From the NCBI RefSeq assembly GCF_021556485.1, contig NZ_JAKGBW010000011.1:61290-125289 (forward strand): a stretch of 64,000 nt of DNA. The letters are read 5' to 3'. The position numbers and the translations under genes are program-made. Shown piece after piece: positions 26,550 through 35,378 of this stretch (its first letter is position 1; the number at the start of each line of letters is the position of its first letter). The notes beneath the pieces are model-generated. The model was not told the origin of the DNA and searched no databases. It saw only the letters and a program-made list of their open reading frames with translations. Origin of the DNA: Oceanobacillus alkalisoli. GTDB lineage: Bacteria > Bacillota > Bacilli > Bacillales > Amphibacillaceae.

Positions 26550-27338
26550 TTATTCCCCCTGTTTTTGCAACGCATCCTGTTCCCTCTTCTTCACTAAATA
26601 ATAAGAATTAATCCAGGAAGCAATCGGAATAATCATCGCTATACCAATACCGGCACTCAAGATGATGAGCAGCTCCGAGGTGAAGATTTTCGAATTGGCA
26701 ATTTCACCAATCGAGTATTCCATGTCTTTCACCCATAACAACAACGCCAAATAACCACCAAAGAAGGCGAAAAACAATGTATTTGTATTCGATCCTAAAA
26801 TATCCCTGCCAATCCGTATACCGGAAATGAATAAATCTTTCTTTGTAATATCAGGATTTTGATCAAATATTTCCTGCATTGGGGAAGTTATCGAAATAGC
26901 GACATCCGTAATTGCGCCGATTGTACTTACGATAATCATTGCCGCTGCTATCTTAACGAAATCCAGCCCGATATAGAGAGAGAATAACGTACTTAACTCC
27001 TCCACCTCTTCTTCCGTAAAGCCTTGTATCATTAATTTATTCGTCATGATATAGATGAGCAGAACTAAGAAAATAATCGTTATTACCGTCGACAGGAAAG
27101 CTGTCTTTGTCTTGCTATTTACTTCATTAATGTAAAACAGATTGATACAGCTGATGATCGCACAGGCGATTAAAATTAAGATGATTGGATTCATCGCTGG
27201 GTCCAGCAGGAAAAATACAGTCAATATTAAGACCCCAAAGTTTAAAAACAGCGAAATAAAAGATCGTATCCCTTTCCTGCCGCCTATCAGCACCATCAAT
27301 ATAAACAAAATAATGGCCAGCACTACTAATACATTCAT
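26550..27338 (-). CDS. YibE/F family membrane protein (second subunit)
   Basis: The 262-residue protein has about seven membrane segments with the family motifs GRKGIRSFISLFLNF near the start and GAITDVAISITSPMQEI followed by IGRDILGSNTNTLFFAFFGG. YibE/F proteins are a conserved integral membrane family of unknown function, usually encoded as adjacent pairs. The start overlaps the upstream paralogue's stop by 4 bp, so the two are translationally coupled and may form one complex. Confidence 0.88.
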   Translation of the reverse strand: MNVLVVLAIILFILMVLIGGRKGIRSFISLFLNFGVLILTVFFLLDPAMNPIILILIACAIISCINLFYINEVNSKTKTAFLSTVITIIFLVLLIYIMTNKLMIQGFTEEEVEELSTLFSLYIGLDFVKIAAAMIIVSTIGAITDVAISITSPMQEIFDQNPDITKKDLFISGIRIGRDILGSNTNTLFFAFFGGYLALLLWVKDMEYSIGEIANSKIFTSELLIILSAGIGIAMIIPIASWINSYYLVKKREQDALQKQGE

Positions 27339-28459
27339 ACGCGTCCCCTCTTCCGGTTAACAAAAAAGATGGAAATATACAGACCGATTGGAATAGCCAG
27401 CACAATCCCAATACCACCTGCTAATGCCCTTGCTAATTCTAGGGACAAATTCAGTGAAAGTGTAAAGCCCCATAATGATTCATTTTTCAAAAACAAAAGG
27501 AGCATAGGAATCGAGCCGCTTATATAGGCAAAAAACAAAATATTGGTCATCGTCCCCATGATATCTCTCCCAATATGTAAACCAGATTGCTTCAATGTCT
27601 TATTATCAATCGCATGATTATTCTCATACATTTCAAAAACAGATGACGACATCGTAATCGCAACATCCATGACAGCCCCAAGTGACCCAATTAATAATCC
27701 TGCCAAGAAAACCGGTTTAAACGGGCGTGAGAGAAAATCGATTGCTTCATAACGGAGACCATTTTCGCCTGTCATCCACAGAACAGCATACGTAATGAAA
27801 AAGGAGATAAATGTCCCTAACAGTGTTGCGATAATCGCGGCATATGTTTTTTCGTTAAAGCCATTAATCAGCAATAGAGAAGTAATCGTAAATAATACCA
27901 CTGTAACACCACAAATAATCAGTAAACCGATATCGGAGTTCTCTACATAAATATCCAGTGCGTAAGATAAAATAGCTGCATTAAGAAGCAGACTAATAAT
28001 AGAGAAGAATCCCTGCCTCTTCCCAATCAAATGCAAGATAAAGATAAAAATCCAGACGATTGGGAGAATATGCTTATCCCGCTTTACATCTTGAATCGTA
28101 CCTGTTAATTCTTCATCTTTTCCAGCTTCCTCATCTATCCAGACAAATAATTCGTCGCCTTCTTTATATGCTTGATCAAAGGCTCCGGACGACGAGTATT
28201 CATTGATTAAATGGATGTTCCGGTTCTTTACTGCGCCATTTTTCATTTCGGCTTCAATGGATTGGGTAAATAATCGGTCTTCGTTTCCGTAAGCATCGAC
28301 TACATCGGTCGCCTCTTCCAAATCCGCCTCCAGCACTTTTGCAATTGGCCGATCGTAAAATGAATGATTATTGTTCACAAATAAAAGCGATCCGATTACA
28401 AGAACGGCCAGACTCATATAAAAAACAATTTGTTTATAGGTTATATTTTTAAGGTTCAT
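27335..28459 (-). CDS. YibE/F family membrane protein (first subunit)
   Basis: The 374-residue protein begins with one membrane helix (15-30), has an extracytoplasmic segment of about 100 residues (AKVLEADLEEATDVVDAYG to GTIQDVKRDK), then about seven membrane helices. The motif GAVMDVAITMSSSVFEM followed by IGRDIMGTMTNILFFAY repeats that of the downstream protein, indicating paralogy. The extracellular part looks like an OB-type fold as in related YibE proteins. Function is unknown. These two genes are among the few intact ones in the 22-31 kb region. Confidence 0.88.
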   Translation of the reverse strand: MNLKNITYKQIVFYMSLAVLVIGSLLFVNNNHSFYDRPIAKVLEADLEEATDVVDAYGNEDRLFTQSIEAEMKNGAVKNRNIHLINEYSSSGAFDQAYKEGDELFVWIDEEAGKDEELTGTIQDVKRDKHILPIVWIFIFILHLIGKRQGFFSIISLLLNAAILSYALDIYVENSDIGLLIICGVTVVLFTITSLLLINGFNEKTYAAIIATLLGTFISFFITYAVLWMTGENGLRYEAIDFLSRPFKPVFLAGLLIGSLGAVMDVAITMSSSVFEMYENNHAIDNKTLKQSGLHIGRDIMGTMTNILFFAYISGSIPMLLLFLKNESLWGFTLSLNLSLELARALAGGIGIVLAIPIGLYISIFFVNRKRGRV

Positions 28460-28631
28460 TTAAACCCCTCCAGAATGAAACTAAGTATATCAAATTCGAT
28501 TTATATGTGGCAATGTTTCATTAAAGAAAAAAGGAGCATTTATATTCTGGGGACACATTCGAGTCGATAAGTTCATGCTTGTTTTTCACAGTCTGTCAAA
28601 ACGATAATTGTCCTTTTATTTACTGCTTCAA

Positions 28632-28701
28632 AAAAGCATACTCAGATTAATAGGTACGTTATTTTATGCATAACCTTACCCATTAATCTTAGTATGCTTT
28701 T
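28632..28701 (-). terminator. Strong intrinsic terminator with 25-bp arms
   Basis: AAAAGCATACTAAGATTAAT on the minus strand pairs with ATTAATCTGAGTATGC 20 bp later with two mismatches and is followed by TTTTTT. It lies just beyond the stop of the broken RelE-type toxin gene and ends that transcription unit. Confidence 0.8.
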
Positions 28702-28716
28702 AGATTTTTCATACAA

Positions 28717-29043
28717 CTATTGGTTGGTCCTATTCAACTGTTCTTCTGTATTACGTACTCCATACATAACCCGAATAATAGTAACTGTTGCGTTCTCGAT
28801 TTCAGAAATGAAAAATATTAGAAAATTATCCGCTGGGAACCAGCGTAGCCCTCTGCTATACCACGGTTCCTTTTCAAAGATTCAAAATCGCATCGGTTTT
28901 TCATTAAGTTTTAGTATCGCCCTTTCAATTCTTTCCACTTGCTTTGTCGCAACCTCAGGCTCTAGCAGCGTAAATGCTATATATTCATAAATACTTCTTA
29001 AATCAAACTCACTTTGTTCCGTTAATACAACTTTTTATTTCAT
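28717..29043 (-). pseudogene. RelE/ParE-type toxin with nonsense codons
   Basis: From an ATG at 29043 the frame reads M-K-stop-K-VVLTEQSEFDLRSIYEYIAF, then VATKQVERIERAILKLNEKP, an in-frame TGA, and IFEKEPWYSRGLRWFPADNF through VTIIRVMYGVRN. This is the RelE/ParE fold with its C-terminal basic/aromatic residues. Two stops (TAA at codon 3, TGA after MRF) break it. It overlaps the antitoxin gene by 35 bp. The antitoxin may remain as an orphan. Confidence 0.8.
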
Positions 29044-29344
29044 AAGTCGTACTCTTTACAGATCTTCGCAAAACTTCTGCAGCAGATTTTGTATTTCCTT
29101 GTATATAATCTGTATATCCTTTTTCCAATTCTGCATCCATCTCTTTTTCCGTTAAGCTCGATACATCAACTGGTTCCATGACAGGAATCTTTACATCAAA
29201 TGGGATTCCTTTCTGCATGACAACCTGTTTCAAAAATATATTAACTGTATTAGATAATGGGATTCCCAATTGCCCTAGGATATCCTCAGCTTGTTCTTTC
29301 AGTTCTGGTTCCAGCCTCACATAGATATTTGTTGTTTTGGCCAT
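29009..29344 (-). CDS. RelB/DinJ family antitoxin
   Basis: The protein starts AKTTNIYVRLEPELKEQAED, a ribbon-helix-helix DNA-binding segment of the RelB/DinJ family, followed by LGIPLSNTVNIFLKQVV and a GIPFDVKIP motif. The C-terminal half is the toxin-binding tail. The ATG at 29344 is chosen because the family starts there; the open frame extends 81 bp further upstream without support. The cognate toxin gene downstream is broken, so the antitoxin may now act only as a repressor. Length is 111 residues, slightly longer than usual. Confidence 0.85.
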   Translation of the reverse strand: MAKTTNIYVRLEPELKEQAEDILGQLGIPLSNTVNIFLKQVVMQKGIPFDVKIPVMEPVDVSSLTEKEMDAELEKGYTDYIQGNTKSAAEVLRRSVKSTTYEIKSCINGTK

Positions 29345-29530
29345 TATCAATCCACTTCTTCTTATATACACATTATGCTTTTGTATATACAAAAGCAATA
29401 CATTTGTTTTTGTTGCATTTAACAATCATTATTAAATTCGTTACTTGAATCGTAATAACCCTAATGTAAAGTTCGCTTGACGTAAAGTTTATTTTACGTT
29501 GGACTTTGATTGAAAGCAGGTGGTTCTAAT

Positions 29531-29731
29531 TTGAAAAATAAATTAGTTGAATATAGACAAGAGTTCGGGTACTCATAGAAAAAGCTTGCAGAGGCTCTCG
29601 AGGTCTCCAGGCAGACTATCATCTCCATTGAGAAAGGGAAATACAATCCCTCCCTGCCACTTGCTTTAAAGATGGCAAAAATATTTAAGACGAATATGGA
29701 AATTATTTTTAGCTTGGAAGAAGATGGCTAA
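29531..29731 (+). pseudogene. XRE-family HTH regulator with in-frame TAG
   Basis: A TTG start gives LKNKLVEYRQEFGYS, an in-frame TAG, then [20 protein letters not shown] and [15 protein letters not shown], the classic small Cro-like HTH of about 66 residues. The stop replaces a codon usually Gln (CAG to TAG). A GCAGGTGG site lies upstream. It is followed by a membrane-protein pseudogene, an arrangement common for these YozG-type regulators. Confidence 0.8.
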
Positions 29732-29758
29732 TATAGAAAATTTAAAGGAGGAAGCAAG

Positions 29759-30054
29759 ATGGAGAATAAAGATTATATGCCAAAGACTTATTTCATTTTA
29801 GGGATATTAAGTTTACTCTTATTTGGCTTCACCGCATTCATAGCATTCATGGCAAAAGCTGCTCCGCCTCATATGACGTATTTATTGTTTGCTTTTACAG
29901 TTATTTCGCTTTGTTGTTTTATTATTTCATCCTTGTATTGATTATAGAATTTGATATTTTACCTTTAACTGCCATCGATGTTCTTCATATCTTGATTGTG
30001 CTGACAATAGGTACAGTGTTTATCTCTTGGGTTCTTTTAGCAAAAAGAAATTAA
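29759..30054 (+). pseudogene. Small membrane protein next to XRE regulator, frameshifted
   Basis: The first frame (29759-29941, good AAAGGAGGAAGC site) gives YMPKTYFILGILSLLLFGFT and a second helix, then stops. The adjoining frame continues with FDILPLTAIDVLHILIVL, TIGTVFISWVLLAKRN before TAA at 30054. Together they make a protein of about 97 residues with three to four membrane helices. The family is not identified. Confidence 0.55.
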
Positions 30055-30063
30055 TAAAGTGAA

Positions 30064-30215
30064 ACTTCAATCAATGGGGGGTTTTTCTTCAAGCCCCAAT
30101 GGATTGTTAGTTGAACGAACCTTAGGTGTTAGCTCACGTTTCTTCCCACCACCTCAACTTTCTCGAAGAACCTAAAGTTTTGAAGTGGGAGTTTTACGGA
30201 CGGTTACAACGGGAT
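30064..30215 (+). mobile_element. Possible right-end remnant of an IS200/IS605-type element
   Basis: The stretch contains GAACGAACCTTAGGTGTTAG, CAACTTTCTCGAAGAACC and TTTTGAAGTGGGAG, with complementary CTTAGGT/ACCTAAAG segments. This resembles the structured right ends of TnpB-carrying elements as I know them from other Bacillaceae. No transposase or tnpB coding sequence is present, so at best it is a solo end. Confidence 0.3.
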
Positions 30216-30228
30216 AAAAGGGGTGAGT

Positions 30229-30418
30229 ATGATTATACAATGGGAGATTATCGCAGGGTTTCTTGCCATTTGGGGAATATCTTATCTTTTATTTTGTAAG
30301 TATTATGATAAGAAAAAGGGGATTATCCAAGAAAGGATTTATTCTATTTTTCACTGCTATATTTGTGTTATTCGTGATTATTGGTATAGTAGGATTTCTA
30401 GCTGGCAGGAATAGCTGA
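30229..30418 (+). pseudogene. Small two-helix membrane protein with frameshift
   Basis: The ATG at 30229 follows AAGGGGTGAGT. The frame gives QWEIIAGFLAIWGISYLLF and CKYYDKKKG, then shifts at AAGAAAAAGGGG into SKKGFILFFTAIFVLFVIIG and GFLAGRNS, ending at 30418. The intact protein would be about 62 residues with two membrane helices. The shift lies in a homopolymer, so a sequencing error is possible. Confidence 0.5.
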
Positions 30419-30517
30419 AAAATAAATAACCCGCTTAAGAACTGTTTTTCCCATCTTAAGCGGATTTCTTCTGTTTTCATTACCAAAATGTCCATTTATA
30501 ATGACCAGGCTTTCTCG

Positions 30518-30916
30518 TTATGGTAGATTAATTTGCCAAGAAACTCCAAACCGGTCATTAATCCAACCAAACTTCCTACTGAAACCATAATTATCAAGCG
30601 GCATCAGCGCTTGTCCACCTTCTAGCAGTTTTTCATAAAGGTTGGTAAGCTCTTCTTCCGTATCACAATCAACAAAAATGGAGAACGAAGGCGTAAAGGA
30701 AAACTGATGCTCAATATTACTGTCAATACACATGAATTCCTGGCCTTTTAAAGTGAAGTTCGCCTGCATGACCGTTCCTTCATCCCCGTCAGATTCATTC
30801 GCCCCGTATCGGGTAATACTTGTAATTTCGGAATCCTTGATTAGCGATGTATAGAAATTCATCGCTTCTTCTGCCTTGCCATCCTGAAACATGAGAAATG
30901 GTGTAACCTTCGTCAT
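30518..30916 (-). CDS. VOC superfamily protein, PhnB/YjdN-like
   Basis: The 132-residue protein has the vicinal-oxygen-chelate fold of the PhnB-like group: VTPFLMFQDGKAEEAMNFYT at the start, GQEFMCIDSN in the middle, and YGFSRKFGWINDRFGVSWQI at the end. Enzymatic function is unknown for this branch. The ATG follows AAGGAGTCG. It is a single gene next to the MITE-broken acetyltransferase. Confidence 0.9.
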   Translation of the reverse strand: MTKVTPFLMFQDGKAEEAMNFYTSLIKDSEITSITRYGANESDGDEGTVMQANFTLKGQEFMCIDSNIEHQFSFTPSFSIFVDCDTEEELTNLYEKLLEGGQALMPLDNYGFSRKFGWINDRFGVSWQINLP

Positions 30917-30956
30917 TTATAATCGACTCCTTGAATTTTTTGCTGGCTTGCTCTAA

Positions 30957-31611
30957 TTATTCCAAGAACACATTCGGATATTCAACCGTTCCAGAAAACC
31001 GCTGGGGTGCCTTCTCCTGTAATTCAATGGCCATAAATGCTTCATCTGGAACGTCAAAAGGGGCGTTTATTCCTAATTCAGATGCCTTCCTGAATTCGAA
31101 TTTCGGATAGTATTCCGGATGACCCAAGACAATAACCGACTGATATTCAAGTTCTTTCGCTCGCTTCAACGCTTCAAGAATCAATTGTCTGCCTAGGCCT
31201 CTGTTTTGATAATCGGGTAAGACGGAAACAGGCGCAAGCGCAAGGGATTCTATATGTTGATCGCTATTTTTAATTTTTATTTTGGATTAATGAATTTCAT
31301 AATACGTATTTAATGCTTTTCCATCACCATATGTAGTTGAGTTGGTTCGTTCCCAACTACATATGGTGATGGAAAAGCCGACTTTGGTAATTATGAAATT
31401 CATTCGGATAATAAAATTTGTCCTACGATTATTTCATTTTCATCTACAGCAACTAGCGATAATTCGGGAATAAATGTATTGTCTTTCCTAATTCTGGAAA
31501 CCAGCTTATGTTCCTTTTTATCACTATATTCTGCATCAACAAATGCACGCTGCACAACTTTCTCTATTCGTAATCCTCAGCTTCTTCCTGCCTTATTATA
31601 AAATTCATCAT
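30957..31611 (-). pseudogene. GNAT N-acetyltransferase interrupted by MITE copy C
   Basis: The gene starts near 31611 after GGAGTG with FIIRQEEAEDYE, then needs a frameshift to continue as IEKVVQRAFVDAEYSD, KLVSRIRKDNTFIPELSL and DENEIIVGQILLS. Here the 118-bp element and one copy of its 4-bp duplication intervene. Beyond it the frame continues as KIKIKNSDQHIESLALAPVS, the acetyl-CoA loop QNRGLGRQLILEALKRAKE and the C-terminus at 30957. Removing the element restores the frame exactly. The upstream frameshift shows the gene is dead for a second reason as well. Confidence 0.88.
31288..31405 (-). mobile_element. 118-bp palindromic MITE, copy C (inside GNAT gene)
   Basis: It is flanked by GGAT (31284-31287 and 31406-31409) and is in the opposite orientation to copies A and B. 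The inner 25-bp stem is perfect in this copy, GCTTTTCC to GGAAAAGC. It interrupts the coding sequence of a GNAT acetyltransferase, so its insertion is younger than the gene. Confidence 0.95.
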
Positions 31612-31632
31612 TTACACTCCAATTTTCCCGTA

Positions 31633-32589
31633 TCAATTTAATGGAAAGCGATCCAGTAACGTGCGCACTTCATCCGTTGTTTCCGTGCTCATCAATTCAT
31701 GTCTTAATTCACTCGATCCCCGGAATTCCCGGACATAGATTTTAAAGAAGCGACGGAGCGGTTTAAAGTTGCGTGGCTCTATCGCAGAGTACTTATCAAA
31801 GAGATCGAGATGCAATCTTAGCAGGTCAAGCAATTCCTTTGGACTATGATCTTTCGCTTCCTTTTCAAAAGCGAACGGATTTTTGAAAATCCCGCGCCCA
31901 ATCATGACCCCGTCCACCCCGTACCGTTCTACAAGCTCCAAGCCAGTTTGGCGATCAGGGATATCACCATTGATGGTGAGTAGTGTATCTGGAGCAATTT
32001 CATCACGAAGCTTTTTGATCTCCGGAATCATCTCCCAATGCGCGTCAACTTTGCTCATTTCTTTTCTAGTCCGTAAGTGAATGGACAAGTTCGCAATATC
32101 CTGCTCGAAGATATGTGTCAGCCAGTCGCGCCACTCTTCAACTTCCGTATAACCGAGCCTCGTCTTCACACTGACGGGTAGGCCTCCTGCTTTCGCTGCT
32201 TGAATTACTTCTGCAGCAACTTCAGGATGACGAATCAAGCCCGCTCCCTTCCCATTTGCTGCCACGTTCGGCACCGGACAGCCCATGTTGATATCAATTC
32301 CACGGAAACCCGCTTCGCTCATGCCAATACTCATTTCGCGGAAGTGCTCCGGCTTATTTCCCCATATATGAGCGACAATCGGCTGTTCATCTTCTGTAAA
32401 TGTCAAACGCCCACGCACACTTTGCTTCCCTTCTGGGTGACAATAGCTTTCCGTGTTCGTAAACTCCGTGAAAAACACGTCAGGCCGTGCTGCTTCACTC
32501 ACCACATGACGGAATACAACATCCGTCACATCTTCCATCGGTGCCAATATAAAAAACGGCTTCGGTAATTCATGCCAAAAATTATTCAT
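31633..32589 (-). CDS. dus: tRNA-dihydrouridine synthase
   Basis: Dus enzymes reduce uridine to dihydrouridine in tRNA using FMN and NADPH. The 318-residue protein has the FMN-binding TIM-barrel start ([18 protein letters not shown]), the catalytic Cys in [28 protein letters not shown] and the [17 protein letters not shown] block. It resembles the DusC-like secondary enzymes of Bacillaceae rather than DusB next to lysS. AAGGATTT precedes the ATG. It appears monocistronic. Confidence 0.93.
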   Translation of the reverse strand: MNNFWHELPKPFFILAPMEDVTDVVFRHVVSEAARPDVFFTEFTNTESYCHPEGKQSVRGRLTFTEDEQPIVAHIWGNKPEHFREMSIGMSEAGFRGIDINMGCPVPNVAANGKGAGLIRHPEVAAEVIQAAKAGGLPVSVKTRLGYTEVEEWRDWLTHIFEQDIANLSIHLRTRKEMSKVDAHWEMIPEIKKLRDEIAPDTLLTINGDIPDRQTGLELVERYGVDGVMIGRGIFKNPFAFEKEAKDHSPKELLDLLRLHLDLFDKYSAIEPRNFKPLRRFFKIYVREFRGSSELRHELMSTETTDEVRTLLDRFPLN

Positions 32590-32865
32590 TGTATTAAAAT
32601 CCTTTCATCATCGGCTTCGGGAAAACCCTTCCCTAATCCGTAAAAAAGTCAAAAATATCTTCATTACCTTTACACTTATACCATGTTTAAGCCTCTATTT
32701 TCAACTAGAGTAAATCGAGTTGTTTATTTATACCTTAAAAGCCCTCACTCTTCCCAGTATGATAAACTATAGATATTGAACACTTATATAAAGTATAATT
32801 CACTATTGTTTATTTCTCTTCTTGTAGGATGGGATTCAACTATTACATATTTAGATTCTATTTTT

Positions 32866-33040
32866 TCTGATAGAAGCATTTATGAGACAGTCTCGTGGGA
32901 GTTAGAGTCAATTTTGTCTGATAGAACGCTTCTATGAGACAGATTCCTTCACTTAGTGACAATTATGTCTAATAGCATACATTTATAAGACAATTTCACA
33001 GATTCAAAGCCTATTTTATCTCATAAGGGCCTCCTGCCAA
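32866..33040. repeat. 51-bp degenerate tandem repeat, four copies
   Basis: The word TCTGATAGAA (or a variant) begins at 32866, 32917, 32968 and 33019, exactly 51 bp apart, each followed 17-20 bp later by TATGAGACA or similar. The intervening sequence has diverged strongly while the spacing is unchanged. It fills much of the 537-bp gap between the dus gene and the kinase fragment; I see no gene there. Confidence 0.8.
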
Positions 33041-33126
33041 CTCGTAATTGCTAGGACAACTTTTAATGAAATATTTAGTGCAACTTATATAATACAAATA
33101 TACCTAAGAGAGATGGAGTCAAAACA

Positions 33127-33546
33127 ATGAATCCAATTCCTCATCAACCTAAACAAAATCAGCCAAAAATCCGGTTTAATTTAAAGGCGAAAATGATAGC
33201 CTTAATCAGCATTTTGATTATCAGTATCTTTATTGTCTTTGCGTTCTTTCTCCATACCTTTATCTCTAATACAACTGAGGATCAAGTAGGAAAGCGGGCA
33301 CTCCATGTTGCGAAGACGGTCTCAACTATTCCCGAATTAAGAAAAACTTTTCAATCGGAGAATCCTGCGGCGATGATTCAAGAAATTGTAGTGCCAATTC
33401 AAGAAGAAAAAGAAGCAGAATTTATCGTTATTGGTAATACGGAAAGTGTCCGCTACTTCCATCCCGATCGTCTTCCCCCTATTCTTTCAAATAGGTTACC
33501 GTATGACTTCCTATATAATCAACTGTTCTTTATTTCTCGCAGCTAA
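33127..33546 (+). pseudogene. Sensor histidine kinase (DcuS/CitA type), N-terminal fragment
   Basis: The fragment has a cytoplasmic start, a membrane helix (about 22-46, MIALISILIISIFIVFAFFL) and the beginning of an extracytoplasmic PAS-like sensor (VGKRALHVAKTVSTIPELRK; FIVIGNTESVRYFHPDRL). In CitA/DcuS kinases the motif YxHPxxxRIG follows at this point; here the sequence diverges after HPDRL and stops. The second helix and the kinase domain are missing. The breakpoint meets an aldo/keto reductase fragment on the other strand. Confidence 0.75.
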
Positions 33547-33620
33547 GACGATTGAATCTACATTTGGTCTGTCACGTAACCATGCAAGAACGACTTGTGT
33601 ATTGCAACGCCTTGCCTTTC
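33511..33620 (-). pseudogene. Aldo/keto reductase C-terminal fragment
   Basis: The minus strand reads TQVVLAWLRDRPNVDSIVLA followed by ARNKEQL and then a stop at 33511. This is the NADPH-binding C-terminal signature of aldo/keto reductases. Nothing upstream belongs to the gene. It overlaps the end of the histidine kinase fragment, so both were probably cut by one rearrangement. Confidence 0.6.
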
Positions 33621-33683
33621 ATAATCTCTCGTCAAATAACTGAAATTTACCTTCTTGCCGCTATTTTTACGCGCCCGATTTTT

Positions 33684-35096
33684 TTACGCGCCCGATTCGC
33701 CTGTTTCCTCAGGTGGGTAGGTTTTTTTGATAAAAAAGGACAAAATGAGCCCAACAATGGAAAGCATTGTGATCACGATAAAGGCAACATTCACACCATG
33801 AATCATTGGGTTTACAATCGACGGATCCTGCCTCGCTTCCTCCCCCGTTGTGGTCATGATCGTCACAAGAATTGCCGTTCCAATTGAAGCAGAGACCTGG
33901 CGCATGGTATTATTCATCGCGGTCCCATGTGCGATTAACCGATTAGGTAATTGGTTCAATCCAGCTGTTGTCACAGGCATCATCACCATCGAAAGTCCAA
34001 ACATACGAATAGCATAATAGATTGTGAGATAAGCAAACGAAGTAGAAGATGTAAGGATTACAAAAGGGAATGTCGTAAGTGTCATGATGATTAATCCCGT
34101 TACTGCCAGCCACTTGGCTCCAATTCTATCAAAAATACGTCCCGTAATCGGTGACATCAAACCCATAACGAGCGCCCCGGGTAAAATCGCTAGTCCTGAC
34201 TCCATCGCTGTAAAGCCACGCATATTTTGCATATAAAGCGGGATTAATGTTTCAATCCCAATTAGACCTACAAATGCGAGCGCCCCAATACCGGTCGTCA
34301 ATGTAAAAACAGGGTATTTAAATACTCTAAATTCCAGCATCGGATGAGTTAGTCGCAGTTGCCGCACGATAAACAGAACCAAAGCAATCACACCTAGACT
34401 TAAGGTGCTAATGGTTATAATATGTCCCCAGCCGAAATTTCCTGCACTGGTGAAGCCATAAAGCAATCCTCCAAAACCAAATGAGGATAGGATAATAGAT
34501 AAAATATCTACTTTTGGCCGGGTCAGTTCTGTAACATTTTTCATAGCACGCGTACCAATGCCAATAAGCAAAAGGGCAATAGGTAAAATGACAAAGAACA
34601 TAACACGCCAGGAATAAGCACTAATTAGCCAACCGGACAAAACAGGACCGATGGCCGGAGCAAATTGGATAACCAAGCCCACGAGCCCCATCGCTGCACC
34701 GCGCTTATGAATCGGATAAATTAATAAAAAGACCGTTTGCATCAGTGGCATCATAATTCCGGCACCCGCTGACTGAATAATCCGGCCAAGTATAAGAACG
34801 CTAAAGCCTGGCGCGATTCCTGCTATCAGTGTTCCAAAGGCAAAAATGCTCATTGCAGAAATAAAGAGCTGCCGTGTTGAAAAGCGTTCAATCAAGAAGG
34901 CTGTAACGGGAATCATCACACCATTGACGAGCATAAAAACGGTTGTTAACCACTGGGCTGTATTTGCACTGACATGCATTTCTGCCATAATCGGAGGAAT
35001 TGCTGTAATCATCGTTGTCTGATTTAGTATTGAAATAAATGCCCCAGCCAATAACAAGGCAACAATTGGCTTTCTATTATAAGTTTGGGATATCAT
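33684..35096 (-). CDS. MFS drug exporter, DHA2 (EmrB/QacA/LmrB) family
   Basis: The 470-residue protein has fourteen predicted membrane segments. Family motifs include LNQTTMITAIPPIMAEM in helix 1, AQWLTTVFMLVNGVMIPVTA, the antiporter motif C-like GPAIGPVLSGWL and GRIIQSAGAGIMMPLMQTV. These proton-driven exporters expel drugs or metabolites. GAGGTAGAT precedes the ATG. No TetR-type regulator is adjacent, so induction cannot be judged. Confidence 0.92.
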   Translation of the reverse strand: MISQTYNRKPIVALLLAGAFISILNQTTMITAIPPIMAEMHVSANTAQWLTTVFMLVNGVMIPVTAFLIERFSTRQLFISAMSIFAFGTLIAGIAPGFSVLILGRIIQSAGAGIMMPLMQTVFLLIYPIHKRGAAMGLVGLVIQFAPAIGPVLSGWLISAYSWRVMFFVILPIALLLIGIGTRAMKNVTELTRPKVDILSIILSSFGFGGLLYGFTSAGNFGWGHIITISTLSLGVIALVLFIVRQLRLTHPMLEFRVFKYPVFTLTTGIGALAFVGLIGIETLIPLYMQNMRGFTAMESGLAILPGALVMGLMSPITGRIFDRIGAKWLAVTGLIIMTLTTFPFVILTSSTSFAYLTIYYAIRMFGLSMVMMPVTTAGLNQLPNRLIAHGTAMNNTMRQVSASIGTAILVTIMTTTGEEARQDPSIVNPMIHGVNVAFIVITMLSIVGLILSFFIKKTYPPEETGESGA

Positions 35097-35378
35097 TCTA
35101 TATCTACCTCATTCTATCTATAAGTGCAGATCCAAAAAGCAGGATAAAAGGCATTATAAATTACTTTTATTATGACAATTATCTATCATATCCTATTTCC
35201 CACCTATTTGAAAGGTAAGAAGCATCATTTCTAGCAATCTCGCTTCAAGGGAAGCCGAGGAAGACTTTGACTCAAAATATAAAATTTCATTCCATACGAA
35301 TAGCCCGCAACTTACCTTTTAAGTTGCGGGCTCATTTTTTATGCAAGGAACAAACCCCCTTGCATTTTCAATAACCTA
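35097..35378. other. Intergenic region with hairpin
   Basis: No gene is recognised. The region holds the promoter of the DHA2 exporter on the minus strand, and a 13-bp perfect hairpin at 35302-35332 followed by TTTTTT on the plus strand. No plus-strand gene precedes that hairpin. Confidence 0.4.
35302..35332 (+). terminator. Intrinsic terminator without an obvious gene
   Basis: AGCCCGCAACTTA pairs exactly with TAAGTTGCGGGCT across a 5-nt loop and is followed by CATTTTTT. It points to plus-strand transcription through 35.1-35.3 kb, perhaps a small RNA or a lost gene. Confidence 0.75.

Noticed and set aside
28717-29043. Recoding of TGA as an amino acid
   Set aside because: Elsewhere in the window TAA and TAG also interrupt genes, intact genes use TGA as a normal stop, and there is no selenocysteine context.
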